Shown here one piece after another: positions 9,307 to 17,944 of a stretch of DNA of 64,000 nucleotides. The position numbers and the translations under genes were made by a program. The notes under the pieces were generated by a model. That model worked only from the letters and a program-made list of their open reading frames with translations. It was not told where the DNA came from and did no database searches. Position 1 is the stretch's first letter. Each line of letters begins with the position of its first letter. The stretch comes from Streptomyces ipomoeae 91-03 (GTDB taxonomy: Bacteria > Actinomycetota > Actinomycetes > Streptomycetales > Streptomycetaceae), in the NCBI RefSeq assembly GCF_000317595.1, contig NZ_AEJC01000629.1, positions 1-64,000 on the forward strand, written 5' to 3'.

Positions 9307-10218
9307 TCAGGCGTTCGGTCGTTGCCCGGTCGCCGCCGCCCGGGCCATCTCCTCCACCCGCTCCAGCATCGGCATGGGATCCACCCCCACCACCCCCGGC
9401 AACGCCTCCGCGATCCGCTCGGGCGTCCACCCTCCGTCCGCGTACGCCGAGCGCAGCTCCCGCGGCTGCGCCCACACCGCGATCTTCGGCCCGGCAACCG
9501 TGTACACCTGCCCGGTGATCCGCTCCTCCCGAGCCCGATCCGACAGCAGGTACACCACGAACGCGGCCACATCCTCCGGCTCACCGATCTCGGTCAACTC
9601 GACCGGCACACCGGCCGACATCCGCGTACGGGCAACCGGCGCCACCGCGTTCGCGGTCACCCCGTACCGATGCAGCCCGAGCGCGGCGCTCCGTACGAGC
9701 GAGATCACCCCACCCTTGGCGGCGCTGTAGTTGGCCTGCGAGACGGACCCCTGGTGATTGCCGCTCGTGAACCCGATCAAGGTTCCGGCCCGCTGCTTCC
9801 GCATGACGGCGGACGCGGCCCGGAACACCGTGAACGTGCCTTTCAGATGTGTGGCGACGACCGGATCCCACTCCTCCTCGGTCATGTTGAAGAGCATCCG
9901 CTCACGCAGAATCCCGGCGACGCACACGACCCCGTCGATCCGCCCGAAGGACTCAATCGCCGTGTCGACGACCCGCTGCCCACCCGCCATCGTCGACACG
10001 TCATCGGCCACGGCGACCGCCTCGCCCCCGGCCGCCTCGATCTCCTTGACCACCGTCTCGGCGACGGAACTGGTCGGTTCGGAGCCGTCGACGGACACCC
10101 CGTAGTCGTTGACGACGACGCGCGCGCCCTCGGCCGCCGCGCCGAGGGCGACCGCGCGGCCGATCCCCCGCCCCGCGCCCGTGACGGCGACGACCTTGCC
10201 TGCCAAGAAGTTTCCCAC
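9307..10218 (-). CDS. SDR family oxidoreductase (3-hydroxyacyl-CoA dehydrogenase-like)
   Basis: Short-chain dehydrogenase of 303 residues. Cofactor motif TGAGRGIG; catalytic Ser in GFTSGNHQGS with YSAAK supplying Tyr and Lys. The insertion VVNDYGVSVDGSEPTS and the C-terminal extension (WTPERIAEALPGVVGVD) resemble the dehydrogenase unit of multifunctional beta-oxidation enzymes. The GTG start has AAGGGG upstream. It is first gene of the unit SDR, acyl-CoA dehydrogenase, alcohol dehydrogenase. It is divergent from the cyclase gene, with operator copies between them. Confidence 0.9.
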   Translation of the reverse strand: MGNFLAGKVVAVTGAGRGIGRAVALGAAAEGARVVVNDYGVSVDGSEPTSSVAETVVKEIEAAGGEAVAVADDVSTMAGGQRVVDTAIESFGRIDGVVCVAGILRERMLFNMTEEEWDPVVATHLKGTFTVFRAASAVMRKQRAGTLIGFTSGNHQGSVSQANYSAAKGGVISLVRSAALGLHRYGVTANAVAPVARTRMSAGVPVELTEIGEPEDVAAFVVYLLSDRAREERITGQVYTVAGPKIAVWAQPRELRSAYADGGWTPERIAEALPGVVGVDPMPMLERVEEMARAAATGQRPNA

Positions 10219-10245
10219 CCCGGCCCCTTCCCCTCATCGCGGTTT

Positions 10246-10294
10246 CTGACGGACCGTTAGATCTGCACGCACGGCGATTCTACGACCCGTCAGA
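10246..10294. promoter_or_regulatory. Divergent operator region, copies 2 and 3 of the CTGACG-type motif
   Basis: CTGACGGACCGTTAG (10246-10260) differs by one base from the perfect palindrome. CCCGTCAGATA (10287-10297), preceded by an imperfect partner arm, is a further half-site. They lie in the 105-bp gap between the divergent SDR and cyclase genes, so one regulator could control both directions. Confidence 0.6.
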
Positions 10295-10323
10295 TACACC
10301 CACACAAGCCCCGGGGAGGGCCG

Positions 10324-11268
10324 ATGTCACCGCCCACCGAGTTCGCCGCGTTCACCGATATCGCCAAGCGCGTGAACAACTGGGGCCGGTGGGGAACGGA
10401 CGACGAGATCGGCACGCTCAACCTGATCACCGACGAGGTGGTACGAGAGGCCGCCGCCCGCGTCCGCTCAGGGCGCCGCGTCCCGCTCGCACTCCCTCTC
10501 CAGCAGGACGGCGTGCAGACCGGGATGATGCCGGGCCGGGTCAACCCGCTGCACGTCATGGTGCAGATCAACCAGGAGATCTTCGGCCCGGGCACGGTCG
10601 CGTGCAGCGACGACGCCGTGACCATGGGGCTGCAGGCGGCCACCCACTGGGACGCCCTCACCCATGTCTCCCACTCGGGCCGCGTCTACAACGGCCGCCC
10701 GGCCGGCACGATCACCCCGCACGCCGGCGCCACGTTCGCCGGCATCGACAAGGCCCGCCACATCGTCTCGCGCGGCGTCCTCCTCGACGTCCCCCGAGCG
10801 CTCGGCCTGTCGTCCGGCGACCGTCTCCCCTCCGATCACGCCGTCACGCCCGAAGACCTCGACGCGGCCGAGGAGTTGACGGGCACCCGCGTTCGCGCCG
10901 GCGACATCGTCCTCGTCCGCACCGGACAGATCCAGGCCTACCTCACCGGCGACAAGCACGCGTACGCGTACCCCTCGCCCGGCCTGTCCCTGCGCACCCC
11001 TGAGTGGTTCCACGCACGCGATGTCGCCGCCGTCGCCAATGACACCCTGACCTTCGAGATCTTCCCACCGGAGATCGAGGACCTGTGGCTACCGGTGCAC
11101 GCGCTCCATCTGGTCGAAATGGGCATGCCACAGGGTCAAAACTGGAATCTCGAAGAATTGTCCACAGCCTGTGGACAATCCGGCCGCTATGACTTCCTGC
11201 TCTCCGCGATGCCGGAACCGTTCACAGGCGGCACGGGAACCCCGGTGGCGCCGGTGGCGATCCTGTAA
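10324..11268 (+). CDS. Cyclase family protein (kynurenine-formamidase-like metal hydrolase)
   Basis: Protein of 314 residues in the putative-cyclase family. The family metal-binding motif is recognisable as ATHWDALTHVSHSG (His, Asp and His positioned as in HxTHxDxxxH). VLLDVPRALG, DIVLVRTG and a C-terminal HALHLVEMGMPQGQNWNLEEL segment complete the fold. GGGAGGG lies a few bases before ATG. Known relatives hydrolyse N-formylkynurenine, isatin and other cyclic or amide substrates, so this could open a ring or hydrolyse an intermediate. Its place in the CTGACG regulon ties it to the acyl-CoA genes; the substrate is unknown. Confidence 0.85.
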   Translation: MSPPTEFAAFTDIAKRVNNWGRWGTDDEIGTLNLITDEVVREAAARVRSGRRVPLALPLQQDGVQTGMMPGRVNPLHVMVQINQEIFGPGTVACSDDAVTMGLQAATHWDALTHVSHSGRVYNGRPAGTITPHAGATFAGIDKARHIVSRGVLLDVPRALGLSSGDRLPSDHAVTPEDLDAAEELTGTRVRAGDIVLVRTGQIQAYLTGDKHAYAYPSPGLSLRTPEWFHARDVAAVANDTLTFEIFPPEIEDLWLPVHALHLVEMGMPQGQNWNLEELSTACGQSGRYDFLLSAMPEPFTGGTGTPVAPVAIL

Positions 11269-11877
11269 CCCGTACGACTCTGCGTTCCCCTGGGATTCCG
11301 GGTCGGCTGGCGGCGCGCCTCTGCCCGCCCCGAGCACGGCACCGCGCGCCGCCATCCGGCTTCGGCGTACCCGCCCTGCTTCCCGGGCCCAGTCGGGAGC
11401 CGACGCCGAAACACGACCCACACTCGTCGAGGGCCTGCGTCACCGAAGCCCTCGTCGTCCCCTCACGGCGAATCGATGAACACAAGCGTGATCAAATGGA
11501 CATGGCGCGTCAACACCCCTTCGGGGATTTACCGTTCGGCAGCTGCGCCGCGGCGCCGCGTACAGAAGCACGCGGCGGCGCACTCCGCCCCGGGCTCCGC
11601 CGACCCCATGCCACAACGCGCCGTACGCCGACGCCGCGCGCCGCCAAGTAGCTCGGGGGTACGGGTGATTCGGCGACTGCGGGTGGCGTGTGGCCGATCA
11701 CGCAGCTCCCCGCGCCCACATAGCTGCGGGCAATCGTGCCGCTGGGGCGGCACGGGTGGGCGCAGCGGCACCCTGCACGCGCCGGTAAGCGAAACCCCGC
11801 CCCGGCCGGCACCACCCCCGGGCGCCAAGAAACCCCGGCCCAACCGAACCCAACGCCCAGCCGAACCCCGGCGGCGG
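11269..11877. other. Noncoding stretch with hairpins
   Basis: About 600 bases without a convincing gene. An 8-bp inverted repeat TTCGGCGT/ACGCCGAA (11361-11368 and 11403-11410) could end cyclase transcription. The right half is filled by a dispersed repeat described separately. Confidence 0.55.
11655..11836. repeat. Dispersed composite intergenic repeat, most complete copy
   Basis: It starts near CTCGGGGGTACGGGTGATTC, continues GGCGACTGCGGGTGGC, then GTGCCGCTGGGGCGGCAC, and ends in GCACGCGCCGG to CCCCGGCCC. The first 40 bases recur inverted at 9262-9303. The last 70 recur at 6756-6828. The central module recurs near 9160 and 21,790. All copies are intergenic or at gene ends. Confidence 0.7.
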
Positions 11878-12441
11878 CTACACCACCTCGTACGCCAACC
11901 CTTCCCGCACCGCAGCCCACCCCTCCCGGGCCAGCTCCTCGCGGGCCGCAGCCGCCACGCCGGTGACCGCACTGCCCGCCGGATGGACGACCGGCGTCAC
12001 CACATCCCCCGCACCGGACGCACCGACCACCCCCGGCACCACCCGATCCAGCTCGCACCAGATCCGCTTGCCGGCGCCCTCACGACTCCACCCCCACCGA
12101 TCGGCGAGCCCTTCGACGAGGGCGAGCCCCCGCCCCCCGGTCTCGTCCCTGTCGGCACACCGCGGAGCGGGAGCACAGGCACAGTTGTCGGCGACCTCCA
12201 ACCGAACCGTGCCGATGGTCCCGTCCCGCCGCCCGGACATCAACAGCCGCAGCACGGCCGGACGACCGGTGTGCACCACGGCGTTGGTGACCAACTCGGA
12301 GACAAGCAGGATCAACGTCTCGGCCAGCGGCTCATCCGCCCCTATCCCGAACCCCGCGAGCCGTGAACGGGCCCATTTCCGGGCCCGACCCACCTCCGCG
12401 GGGTCGGGCCGGATCTCCAGCTGCACTTGAAGCACCTGCAC
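11878..12441 (-). CDS. ATP-binding protein, RsbW-like anti-sigma/serine kinase family
   Basis: Single GHKL ATPase domain in 187 residues. The N-box is LVSELVTNAVVH, followed by LRLEVADN and GRGLALVEGLADRWG (G1/G2 region). Such proteins in Streptomyces act as anti-sigma switch kinases or developmental regulators, often next to small DUF397 or XRE genes, but no such partner is seen here. The GTG start lacks a strong ribosome site. An alanine/valine-rich tail follows the domain. A 21-bp palindrome lies 100 bp upstream. It sits between two units of the catabolic island without obvious functional link. Confidence 0.85.
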   Translation of the reverse strand: MQVLQVQLEIRPDPAEVGRARKWARSRLAGFGIGADEPLAETLILLVSELVTNAVVHTGRPAVLRLLMSGRRDGTIGTVRLEVADNCACAPAPRCADRDETGGRGLALVEGLADRWGWSREGAGKRIWCELDRVVPGVVGASGAGDVVTPVVHPAGSAVTGVAAAAREELAREGWAAVREGLAYEVV

Positions 12442-12937
12442 CGCTCACACCATCCGAACCGGCGGACACATCTCCGCACGCCCCTCAGGGGCCACGATCG
12501 TGGTCATCTTCCGTCTGGCCGACTCCACCGTCGTCGGCACCGGAATCACGGAACGTGATTCCCTTAAAAGACAGCATGGTTGACGTACAGTCACCCCAAC
12601 AAGCGCTTCGGGCATATTCCAGCGCGAAGGAGTACGCATACGGCATACTGTGCGACGCTCATCGCGGGGAGTCGAACAGACCGGAGCGACGAGGCTCCGA
12701 CCCACTTCACCTGCGGCGCGCATCGCCGATCCCGGGGTCACCACAGGGGCAACACCGGACGGGCTCGACCTCGGAACCGCTCGCATCCCCCAGAAGGTAC
12801 CGGAGCGGAACTCCGACTCCAGGCCGTGACAAGTCACACCTAGGACACAACCCGGTATCAACGCTCGGTAATTCCGGTATGCCACATTCCGCGGCACTCG
12901 GGCGATGCCGTGCCACACACTTCCAAGACGGCCCTGG
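12442..12937. other. Gene-free upstream region of the RsbW-like gene
   Basis: About 500 bases of slightly lower GC. A weak minus-strand frame ends three bases before the ATPase start (last codons ATG ACC ACG ATC GTG), but it has no ribosome site and is not called. A perfect palindrome at 12542-12562 is the only clear element. Confidence 0.5.
12542..12562. promoter_or_regulatory. 21-bp perfect palindrome (GGAATCACG-GAA-CGTGATTCC)
   Basis: Nine-base arms with a three-base centre. It lies about 100 bp upstream of the RsbW-like gene on the minus strand. Length and symmetry suggest a dimeric repressor or activator site; the protein is unknown. Confidence 0.6.
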
Positions 12938-13834
12938 TCAGCGACGATCGCCCGCCTCGATCAACAGTTCCCCCGCCAGCAACTCCTCACTGTCCGTGAT
13001 CGATCCGCCACATTCTGCCCGTACCCACGCACGTTTCAGACACAGATGTACGTCGGCCTCCCAGGTGAACCCCATTCCGCCGTGGACCTGAAGACAGTCG
13101 CGGGCCCCGCGCACCGCGGCCTCGTCGGCCAACAGCCGGGCCGCCGCGATGTCCACGGGGTCGGCCGTCACGGCCGCCGCGTACACCGCCGCCCGAGCCA
13201 CCTCCACGCGTACCAGCAACTCCGCGCACAGATGCTTGACCGCCTGGAACGCCCCGATGGGCCGCCCGAACTGCTCCCGGGTCCGCGCATGTTGCACGGC
13301 CGCCTCACAGCACCGCACGGCGGTACCGAGCTGTTCGGCGGCGGTCAACAGCACGAAGAGGGGATCCGGCTCCCCCGAGAGGCCACCCCCCGGCACCCGA
13401 TGCAACGGCGTCAACGGATCGACCGACCGCAGCGGTACGGCCCCGCCCGCGTCCCCCCGTACGACATCCGCCGCGTCCAACCACGCCACCAGTCCCCCGG
13501 GCCCGACGACGGTCACCACGACCTCCCCGGTGGCCGCCCCCGGCACCGCGCCCGCCGCGAGATGCGTGGCCACCAACGGCCCCGGCACCAACGCCCGCCC
13601 CACCTCCTCGAACACCAACACGGCCTCGGGCAACCCGAGCCCCACCCCACCGTCGGTCTCAGGCACGCACAGAGCGAAAACCCCGGCGGCCCCCAACTCC
13701 CGCCAGAGCGCCCGGTCCAGTCGACCGGACTCATCGACGGCCGCCCGCAACGCCTCCCGCCCGAACCGGCGGGCCAGCAGCCCTCGGACGCCGTCCCGCA
13801 ACGCCCGCTGATCCTCGCTGAGTTGAAACCGCAT
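12938..13834 (-). CDS. Short acyl-CoA dehydrogenase family protein (probable partner subunit)
   Basis: Only 298 residues, about 90 shorter than the family norm: the middle beta-domain is largely missing. The N-terminal helical part (FQLSEDQRALRDGVRGLL) and C-terminal four-helix part (HARTREQFGRPIGAFQAVKH, LQVHGGMGFTWEADVHLCLKR) remain. Actinobacterial steroid-type dehydrogenases form alpha2beta2 complexes of one full and one short subunit. This gene lies 59 bp after a full-length partner in the amidohydrolase operon, so heteromer formation is likely (inference). AAGGGG nine bases before ATG supports the start. Confidence 0.85.
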   Translation of the reverse strand: MRFQLSEDQRALRDGVRGLLARRFGREALRAAVDESGRLDRALWRELGAAGVFALCVPETDGGVGLGLPEAVLVFEEVGRALVPGPLVATHLAAGAVPGAATGEVVVTVVGPGGLVAWLDAADVVRGDAGGAVPLRSVDPLTPLHRVPGGGLSGEPDPLFVLLTAAEQLGTAVRCCEAAVQHARTREQFGRPIGAFQAVKHLCAELLVRVEVARAAVYAAAVTADPVDIAAARLLADEAAVRGARDCLQVHGGMGFTWEADVHLCLKRAWVRAECGGSITDSEELLAGELLIEAGDRR

Positions 13835-13893
13835 GACGAAAGAGCCCCTTGTCAGTGCCGAGTACGACCGCGCGCCCCCAACGAACCGTCACG

Positions 13894-15045
13894 TCACCCC
13901 TTCGGCAACCCCAAGATCCGCTCCCCCACGATGTTCCGCTGAATCTCAGAGGTGCCCGCAGCGATCGTGTACGACAACGAACCGAGCCGATCCAGCACCC
14001 ACGGCCGCTCGAGATCCAGCGAGGCCGGCCCGAGAACATCCGCCGCCACGTCGTACAGCTCCTGACGCGCGCGCGAGTACCTCAGTTTGAAAACCGAACC
14101 CCCCACCCCCGGCACCCCTCCGGAGGACTCCGCCTCGCTCACGTTCCACTGGGTCAGCCGCCACAACGCCCGGAACTCGGCGTTCAACCGCCCCAGCCGC
14201 CGCCGTACGGCAGAGTCGTCCCAACGCCCGTTCGCCCGCGCCTCCCGCGCGACCTCCCCCAACACCCGTCCGCAGGCGACCACTTCACCCACGAAGGCCG
14301 TGCCCCGCTCGAACGACAGGGTCACCATGGTCACGCGCCAGCCGTCGTTCTCGTCCCCCACCCGGTTGGCCACCGGCACCCGTACCTCGTCGAGGAAGAC
14401 CTCGGCGAACTCGGTGGACCCGGCGAGGGTGCGCAGGGGCCGTACGGTGACGCCGGGCGCGTTCATGGGCATGGCCAGCCAGGAGATACCGCGGTGCTTG
14501 GGGGCGTCCGCGTCCGTGCGGACCAGCAGCTCGCACCAGTCGGCGACTTCGGCGTGGGACGTCCAGATCTTGGACCCGGTCACCACGTACTCGTCGCCGT
14601 CCCGCCACGCGCGCGTGCGCAGCGCCGCGAGGTCGGAGCCGGCGTCCGGTTCGCTGAAGCCCTGGCACCAGACCTCCTCCCCGCGCAGGATCGGCGGCAG
14701 CCAGCGCGCCCGCTGCCCGGCCGTGCCCTCGGCGGCGATGGTGGGCCCGGCGTGCAGCAGCCCGACGAAGTTGGCGCCGACGTACGGGGCGCCCGCCTTC
14801 TCGGTCTCCTCCAGGTAGATCAGGTGCTGGGTGGGGGTGGCGCCCTGGCCGCCCGCGTCCACGGGCCAGTGCAGGCCGGCGTACCCGGCGTCGTACAGCA
14901 TCCGCTGCCAGCCGAGGTCGTACGCGCGCCGTCCCGGCCAGTCGTCGGGCGACGGCTTCGGCGGCAGCGACGGGAGCGCCTTCGCCAGCCACTCCCTCAG
15001 CCTCGCCCGGAACTCCTCCTCCTCGGGCGTGTACGCGAGATCCAT
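13894..15045 (-). CDS. Acyl-CoA dehydrogenase
   Basis: FAD-dependent dehydrogenase, 383 residues. DLAYTPEEEEFRARLREWL opens the protein. WCQGFSEPDAGSDLAALRTRA and VTGSKIWTSHAEVADWC form the FAD/substrate site, and AAGTSEIQRNIVGERILGLP closes it. The same frame continues upstream through the amidohydrolase gene, but ATG 15045 matches the conserved N-terminus and the intergenic position. It is second gene of the unit amidohydrolase, full dehydrogenase, short dehydrogenase. It probably forms a complex with the short subunit downstream. Confidence 0.9.
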   Translation of the reverse strand: MDLAYTPEEEEFRARLREWLAKALPSLPPKPSPDDWPGRRAYDLGWQRMLYDAGYAGLHWPVDAGGQGATPTQHLIYLEETEKAGAPYVGANFVGLLHAGPTIAAEGTAGQRARWLPPILRGEEVWCQGFSEPDAGSDLAALRTRAWRDGDEYVVTGSKIWTSHAEVADWCELLVRTDADAPKHRGISWLAMPMNAPGVTVRPLRTLAGSTEFAEVFLDEVRVPVANRVGDENDGWRVTMVTLSFERGTAFVGEVVACGRVLGEVAREARANGRWDDSAVRRRLGRLNAEFRALWRLTQWNVSEAESSGGVPGVGGSVFKLRYSRARQELYDVAADVLGPASLDLERPWVLDRLGSLSYTIAAGTSEIQRNIVGERILGLPKG

Positions 15046-15065
15046 GACAGCCGACCCGCCCGGGG

Positions 15066-16259
15066 CTACTTGTCGAAGTCCAGGTCGAGCATGCGGATCG
15101 CGTTGCCGCGCATCAGCTTGTAGACCGTCTCGTCGTCGAGGCCCTTCACATGGTCGAGGGCGACCTCCTTGGTGTGCGGGAAGGTCGAGTCGACGTGCGG
15201 GTAGTCGGTCTCGAAGGTCGCGTTGTCCCGCCCGACGACGTCCAGCGAGGCGACCCCGTGCTTGTCGCGGAAGAAGCAGCAGAACATCTGCCGGTAGTAG
15301 TACGTCGACGGCGGCTCGGGGATCAGATCCCGCACCCCGCCCCAGGCGCGGTGCTCCTCCCAGACGTCGTCGGCGCGTTCGAGGGCGTACGGGATCCAGC
15401 CCATCTGCCCTTCGCTGTAGGCGAGTTTGAGGCGCGGGTACCGCACCAGGACCCCGCTGAAGAGGAAGTCCATCATCGAGGCCATCGCGTTGTTGAAGGA
15501 CAGGGACGCCTGGACGGCGGGGGGTGCGTCGGGCGAGGCGGCCGGCATCTGCGAGCTGCTGCCGATGTGCATGTTGATGACCGTGCCCGTCTCCTCGCAG
15601 ACGGCGAAGAAGGGGTCCCAGTAGCCCGAGTGGATGGACGGCAGCCCGAGGTGGGTCGGGATCTCGGAGAAGGTGACCGCGCGGACGCCACGGGCGGCGT
15701 TGCGGCGGATCTCCGCCACGGCCAGGTCGATGTCCCACAGCGGGATCAGGCACAGCGGGATCAGCCGGCCGCCGCTGTCGCCGCACCACTCCTCGACCAT
15801 CCAGTCGTTGTAGGCGCGCACGCAGGCCAGCGCGACCTCCTTGTCGTGCGCCTCGGCGAAGGTCTGCCCGCAGAAGCGGGGGAAGGAGGGGAAGCAGAGG
15901 GACGCCTCGACATGGTTGAGGTCCATGTCCGCCAGCCGCGCCTTGGGGTCCCAGCAGCCGCGCCGCATCTCCTCCCGGGTGATCCCCTCCAGCGTCATCT
16001 CGTCCCGGTCGAAGCCGACGGCCGCGATGTTCCGCTTGTACGGGAACTTCAGGTCCTCGTAGATCCACCAGTCGGTCGGCTGCCCCTCCGGGTCCATCGT
16101 GATCCGGTACTTCCCGGCGATGTACGCGAGCTCACCGATCCCGGCGGTGAGCGGCTGGGGCCCCCGGTCCCGGTACTTCGCCGGCAGCCAGGTCTCGAAG
16201 AGGTGCGCGGGCTCGATCACATGGTCGTCGACGCTGATGATGCGGGGCAGTTCGGTCAT
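15066..16259 (-). CDS. Amidohydrolase family protein (amidohydrolase_2)
   Basis: Metal-dependent TIM-barrel protein of 397 residues. Candidate metal/active-site residues lie in VDDHVIEP (first strand), TVINMHIGSSS (His) and FETDYPHVDSTFP (Asp/His). Relatives include ACMSD-type decarboxylases and hydrolases of ring-derived acids. First gene of its operon, directly behind a 27-bp palindrome containing the CTGATG-N3-CGTCAG motif. It likely performs ring cleavage, decarboxylation or C-C hydrolysis in the island's pathway; which one is not evident. Confidence 0.87.
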   Translation of the reverse strand: MTELPRIISVDDHVIEPAHLFETWLPAKYRDRGPQPLTAGIGELAYIAGKYRITMDPEGQPTDWWIYEDLKFPYKRNIAAVGFDRDEMTLEGITREEMRRGCWDPKARLADMDLNHVEASLCFPSFPRFCGQTFAEAHDKEVALACVRAYNDWMVEEWCGDSGGRLIPLCLIPLWDIDLAVAEIRRNAARGVRAVTFSEIPTHLGLPSIHSGYWDPFFAVCEETGTVINMHIGSSSQMPAASPDAPPAVQASLSFNNAMASMMDFLFSGVLVRYPRLKLAYSEGQMGWIPYALERADDVWEEHRAWGGVRDLIPEPPSTYYYRQMFCCFFRDKHGVASLDVVGRDNATFETDYPHVDSTFPHTKEVALDHVKGLDDETVYKLMRGNAIRMLDLDFDK

Positions 16260-16303
16260 GAGGTCCCCTCCGCCTGGAGTGCGTACCCGACGGGTACCCG
16301 ATG

Positions 16304-16330
16304 ACTTATCTGATGGTCCGTCAGATAAGT
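16304..16330. promoter_or_regulatory. Operator copy 4 (extended palindrome) before the amidohydrolase operon
   Basis: ACTTATCTGA and TCAGATAAGT are perfect 10-bp arms around a 7-bp centre, and the core CTGATG-GTC-CGTCAG matches the other sites. It lies 45 bp upstream of the amidohydrolase start, where a promoter is expected. Confidence 0.65.
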
Positions 16331-16398
16331 CTCCTCAAGAAGGCTAGTGGCCCGCCCCTGGACCGACAAGGCGCCCGGCCCTACGCTCTGCCCACTAA

Positions 16399-16413
16399 CT
16401 GACACTCCGTCAG
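16399..16413. promoter_or_regulatory. Operator copy 5 before the acyl-CoA ligase
   Basis: CTGACACTCCGTCAG lies 22 bp before the GTG start of the divergent ligase gene. With the site about 80 bp away it brackets the intergenic region. Confidence 0.65.
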
Positions 16414-16435
16414 CTCTCTTTGGCAGGGGGCCGCC

Positions 16436-17944
16436 GTGAACGACACCGCCCACGCGCTCAGCGAGTCCCGCACCCTCTGGGAACTGGTCGCCCGTCGCGC
16501 CGACCTCACCCCCGAGCGGCCCGTCCTCCTCCAGGACGACCGCACACTGACCTTCGGCGAGCTGCGCGCCCGCGCCGAACGGGTCGCGGCCGGGCTGTAC
16601 GACAGGGGCGTGCGCCCCGGCACGGTCGTCGCCTGGCAGCTGCCCACCCGTATCGAGACGGTCCTGCTCTCCCTGGCCCTGGCCCGCCTCGGCGCCGTAC
16701 AGTCCCCGGTCATCCCCTTCTACCGCGATCGCGAAGTCGGCTTCGCGCTACGGGAGTCGAAGGCGGAGTTCTTCGCGGTGCCCGGCGAGTGGCGGGGCTT
16801 CGACCACACGAAGATGGCGCGGCGGCTCGACGCCGAGGGGATCTTCGAGGCGTACGACACGCTCCCGGAGGGCGACCCGGACGCGCTCCCCGCCCCGCCC
16901 GTCGACGGCACCGCCGTCCGCTGGATCTACTGGACCTCGGGCACCACCTCCGACCCCAAGGGCGTACTGCACACGGACCGTTCGCTCATCGCGGGCGGCT
17001 CCTGCCTCGCCCACGCGCTGCGGCTCACCCAGGACGACGTCGGCTCGATCGCCTTCCCGTACGCGCACATCGGCGGCCCCGACTATCTGGTGATGCTCCT
17101 GCTGTACGGCTTCCCGGCGGTGCTGTTCGAGCACTTCGCGCTGCCGGCCGCGCTGGAGGGCTACCGCAAGCACGGGGTGACGGTGGCGGGGGGCTCGACG
17201 GCGTTCTACTCGATGTTCCTCGCCGAGCAGCGCAAACAGCCGGGGACCCCGGTCGTCCCGACGCTCCGGCTGCTCGCGGGCGGCGGGGCGCCGAAGCCGC
17301 CCGAGCTGTACCACTGGGTCGTACGCGAGATGGGCGTGCAGCTCACCCATGGGTACGGCATGACCGAGGTGCCGATGATCACGATGGGCGCGCCGGACGA
17401 CACGGTGGAGAACCTCGCGACCACGGAGGGACGGCCGCCGGAGGGGATGGAGATACGGATCGTGGACGGGGAGGTGAGGCTGCGGGGGGAGGCCGTCTGC
17501 CAGGGGTATCTGGATCCGGCCCAGACGGCGGAGGCCTTCGACGCCGACGGGTTCTTCGTCACCGGTGATCTCGGGCGTCTCACCGAGGAGGGCCATCTGG
17601 TCCTCACCGGCCGTCTCAAGGACGTCATCATCCGCAAGGGCGAGAACATCTCCGCGAAGGAGATCGAGGACCTGCTGCACCGCCACCCTGCCGTGGGCGA
17701 TGTGGCGGTGATCGGGCTGCCGGACGCGGAGCGCGGGGAGCGGGTGTGCGCGGTGGTGGAACAGCCGCCGGGGGCGGCCGGGTTGACCCTGGAGGCGGTG
17801 ACCTCGTATCTGCGCGCGGAAGGGCTGTCCGTGCACAAGCTGCCGGAGCGGCTGGAGGTGGTGGACGCCCTTCCGCGCAACGAGACCTTGCGGAAGGTCC
17901 TCAAGTACAAGCTCAGGGAGCGCTATTCCGGCACGGTGAAGTAG
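16436..17944 (+). CDS. AMP-forming acyl-CoA ligase (FadD-like)
   Basis: Adenylate-forming enzyme of 502 residues. Phosphate loop YWTSGTTSDPKGVLH, GYGMTEVPM (A5), TGDLGRL (A7), KDVIIRKGENISAKEIE (A8 hinge), and catalytic Lys near PRNETLRKVLKYKLR (A10). GTG start with AGGGGG seven bases upstream. It activates a carboxylic acid to its CoA thioester and is the likely entry enzyme of the pathway. It is divergent from the amidohydrolase operon across two shared operators. The 3' end overlaps the convergent EF-hand gene by 22 bp. Confidence 0.9.
   Translation: MNDTAHALSESRTLWELVARRADLTPERPVLLQDDRTLTFGELRARAERVAAGLYDRGVRPGTVVAWQLPTRIETVLLSLALARLGAVQSPVIPFYRDREVGFALRESKAEFFAVPGEWRGFDHTKMARRLDAEGIFEAYDTLPEGDPDALPAPPVDGTAVRWIYWTSGTTSDPKGVLHTDRSLIAGGSCLAHALRLTQDDVGSIAFPYAHIGGPDYLVMLLLYGFPAVLFEHFALPAALEGYRKHGVTVAGGSTAFYSMFLAEQRKQPGTPVVPTLRLLAGGGAPKPPELYHWVVREMGVQLTHGYGMTEVPMITMGAPDDTVENLATTEGRPPEGMEIRIVDGEVRLRGEAVCQGYLDPAQTAEAFDADGFFVTGDLGRLTEEGHLVLTGRLKDVIIRKGENISAKEIEDLLHRHPAVGDVAVIGLPDAERGERVCAVVEQPPGAAGLTLEAVTSYLRAEGLSVHKLPERLEVVDALPRNETLRKVLKYKLRERYSGTVK

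Noticed and set aside
12445-12639. Small minus-strand ORF directly before the RsbW-like gene
   Set aside because: No ribosome site, weak codon pattern over most of its length, and it contains the palindromic operator.
13894-16068. Continuous frame suggesting an amidohydrolase-dehydrogenase fusion
   Set aside because: The upstream part does not match the amidohydrolase frame (which ends at 15066); the dehydrogenase start at 15045 fits its family.
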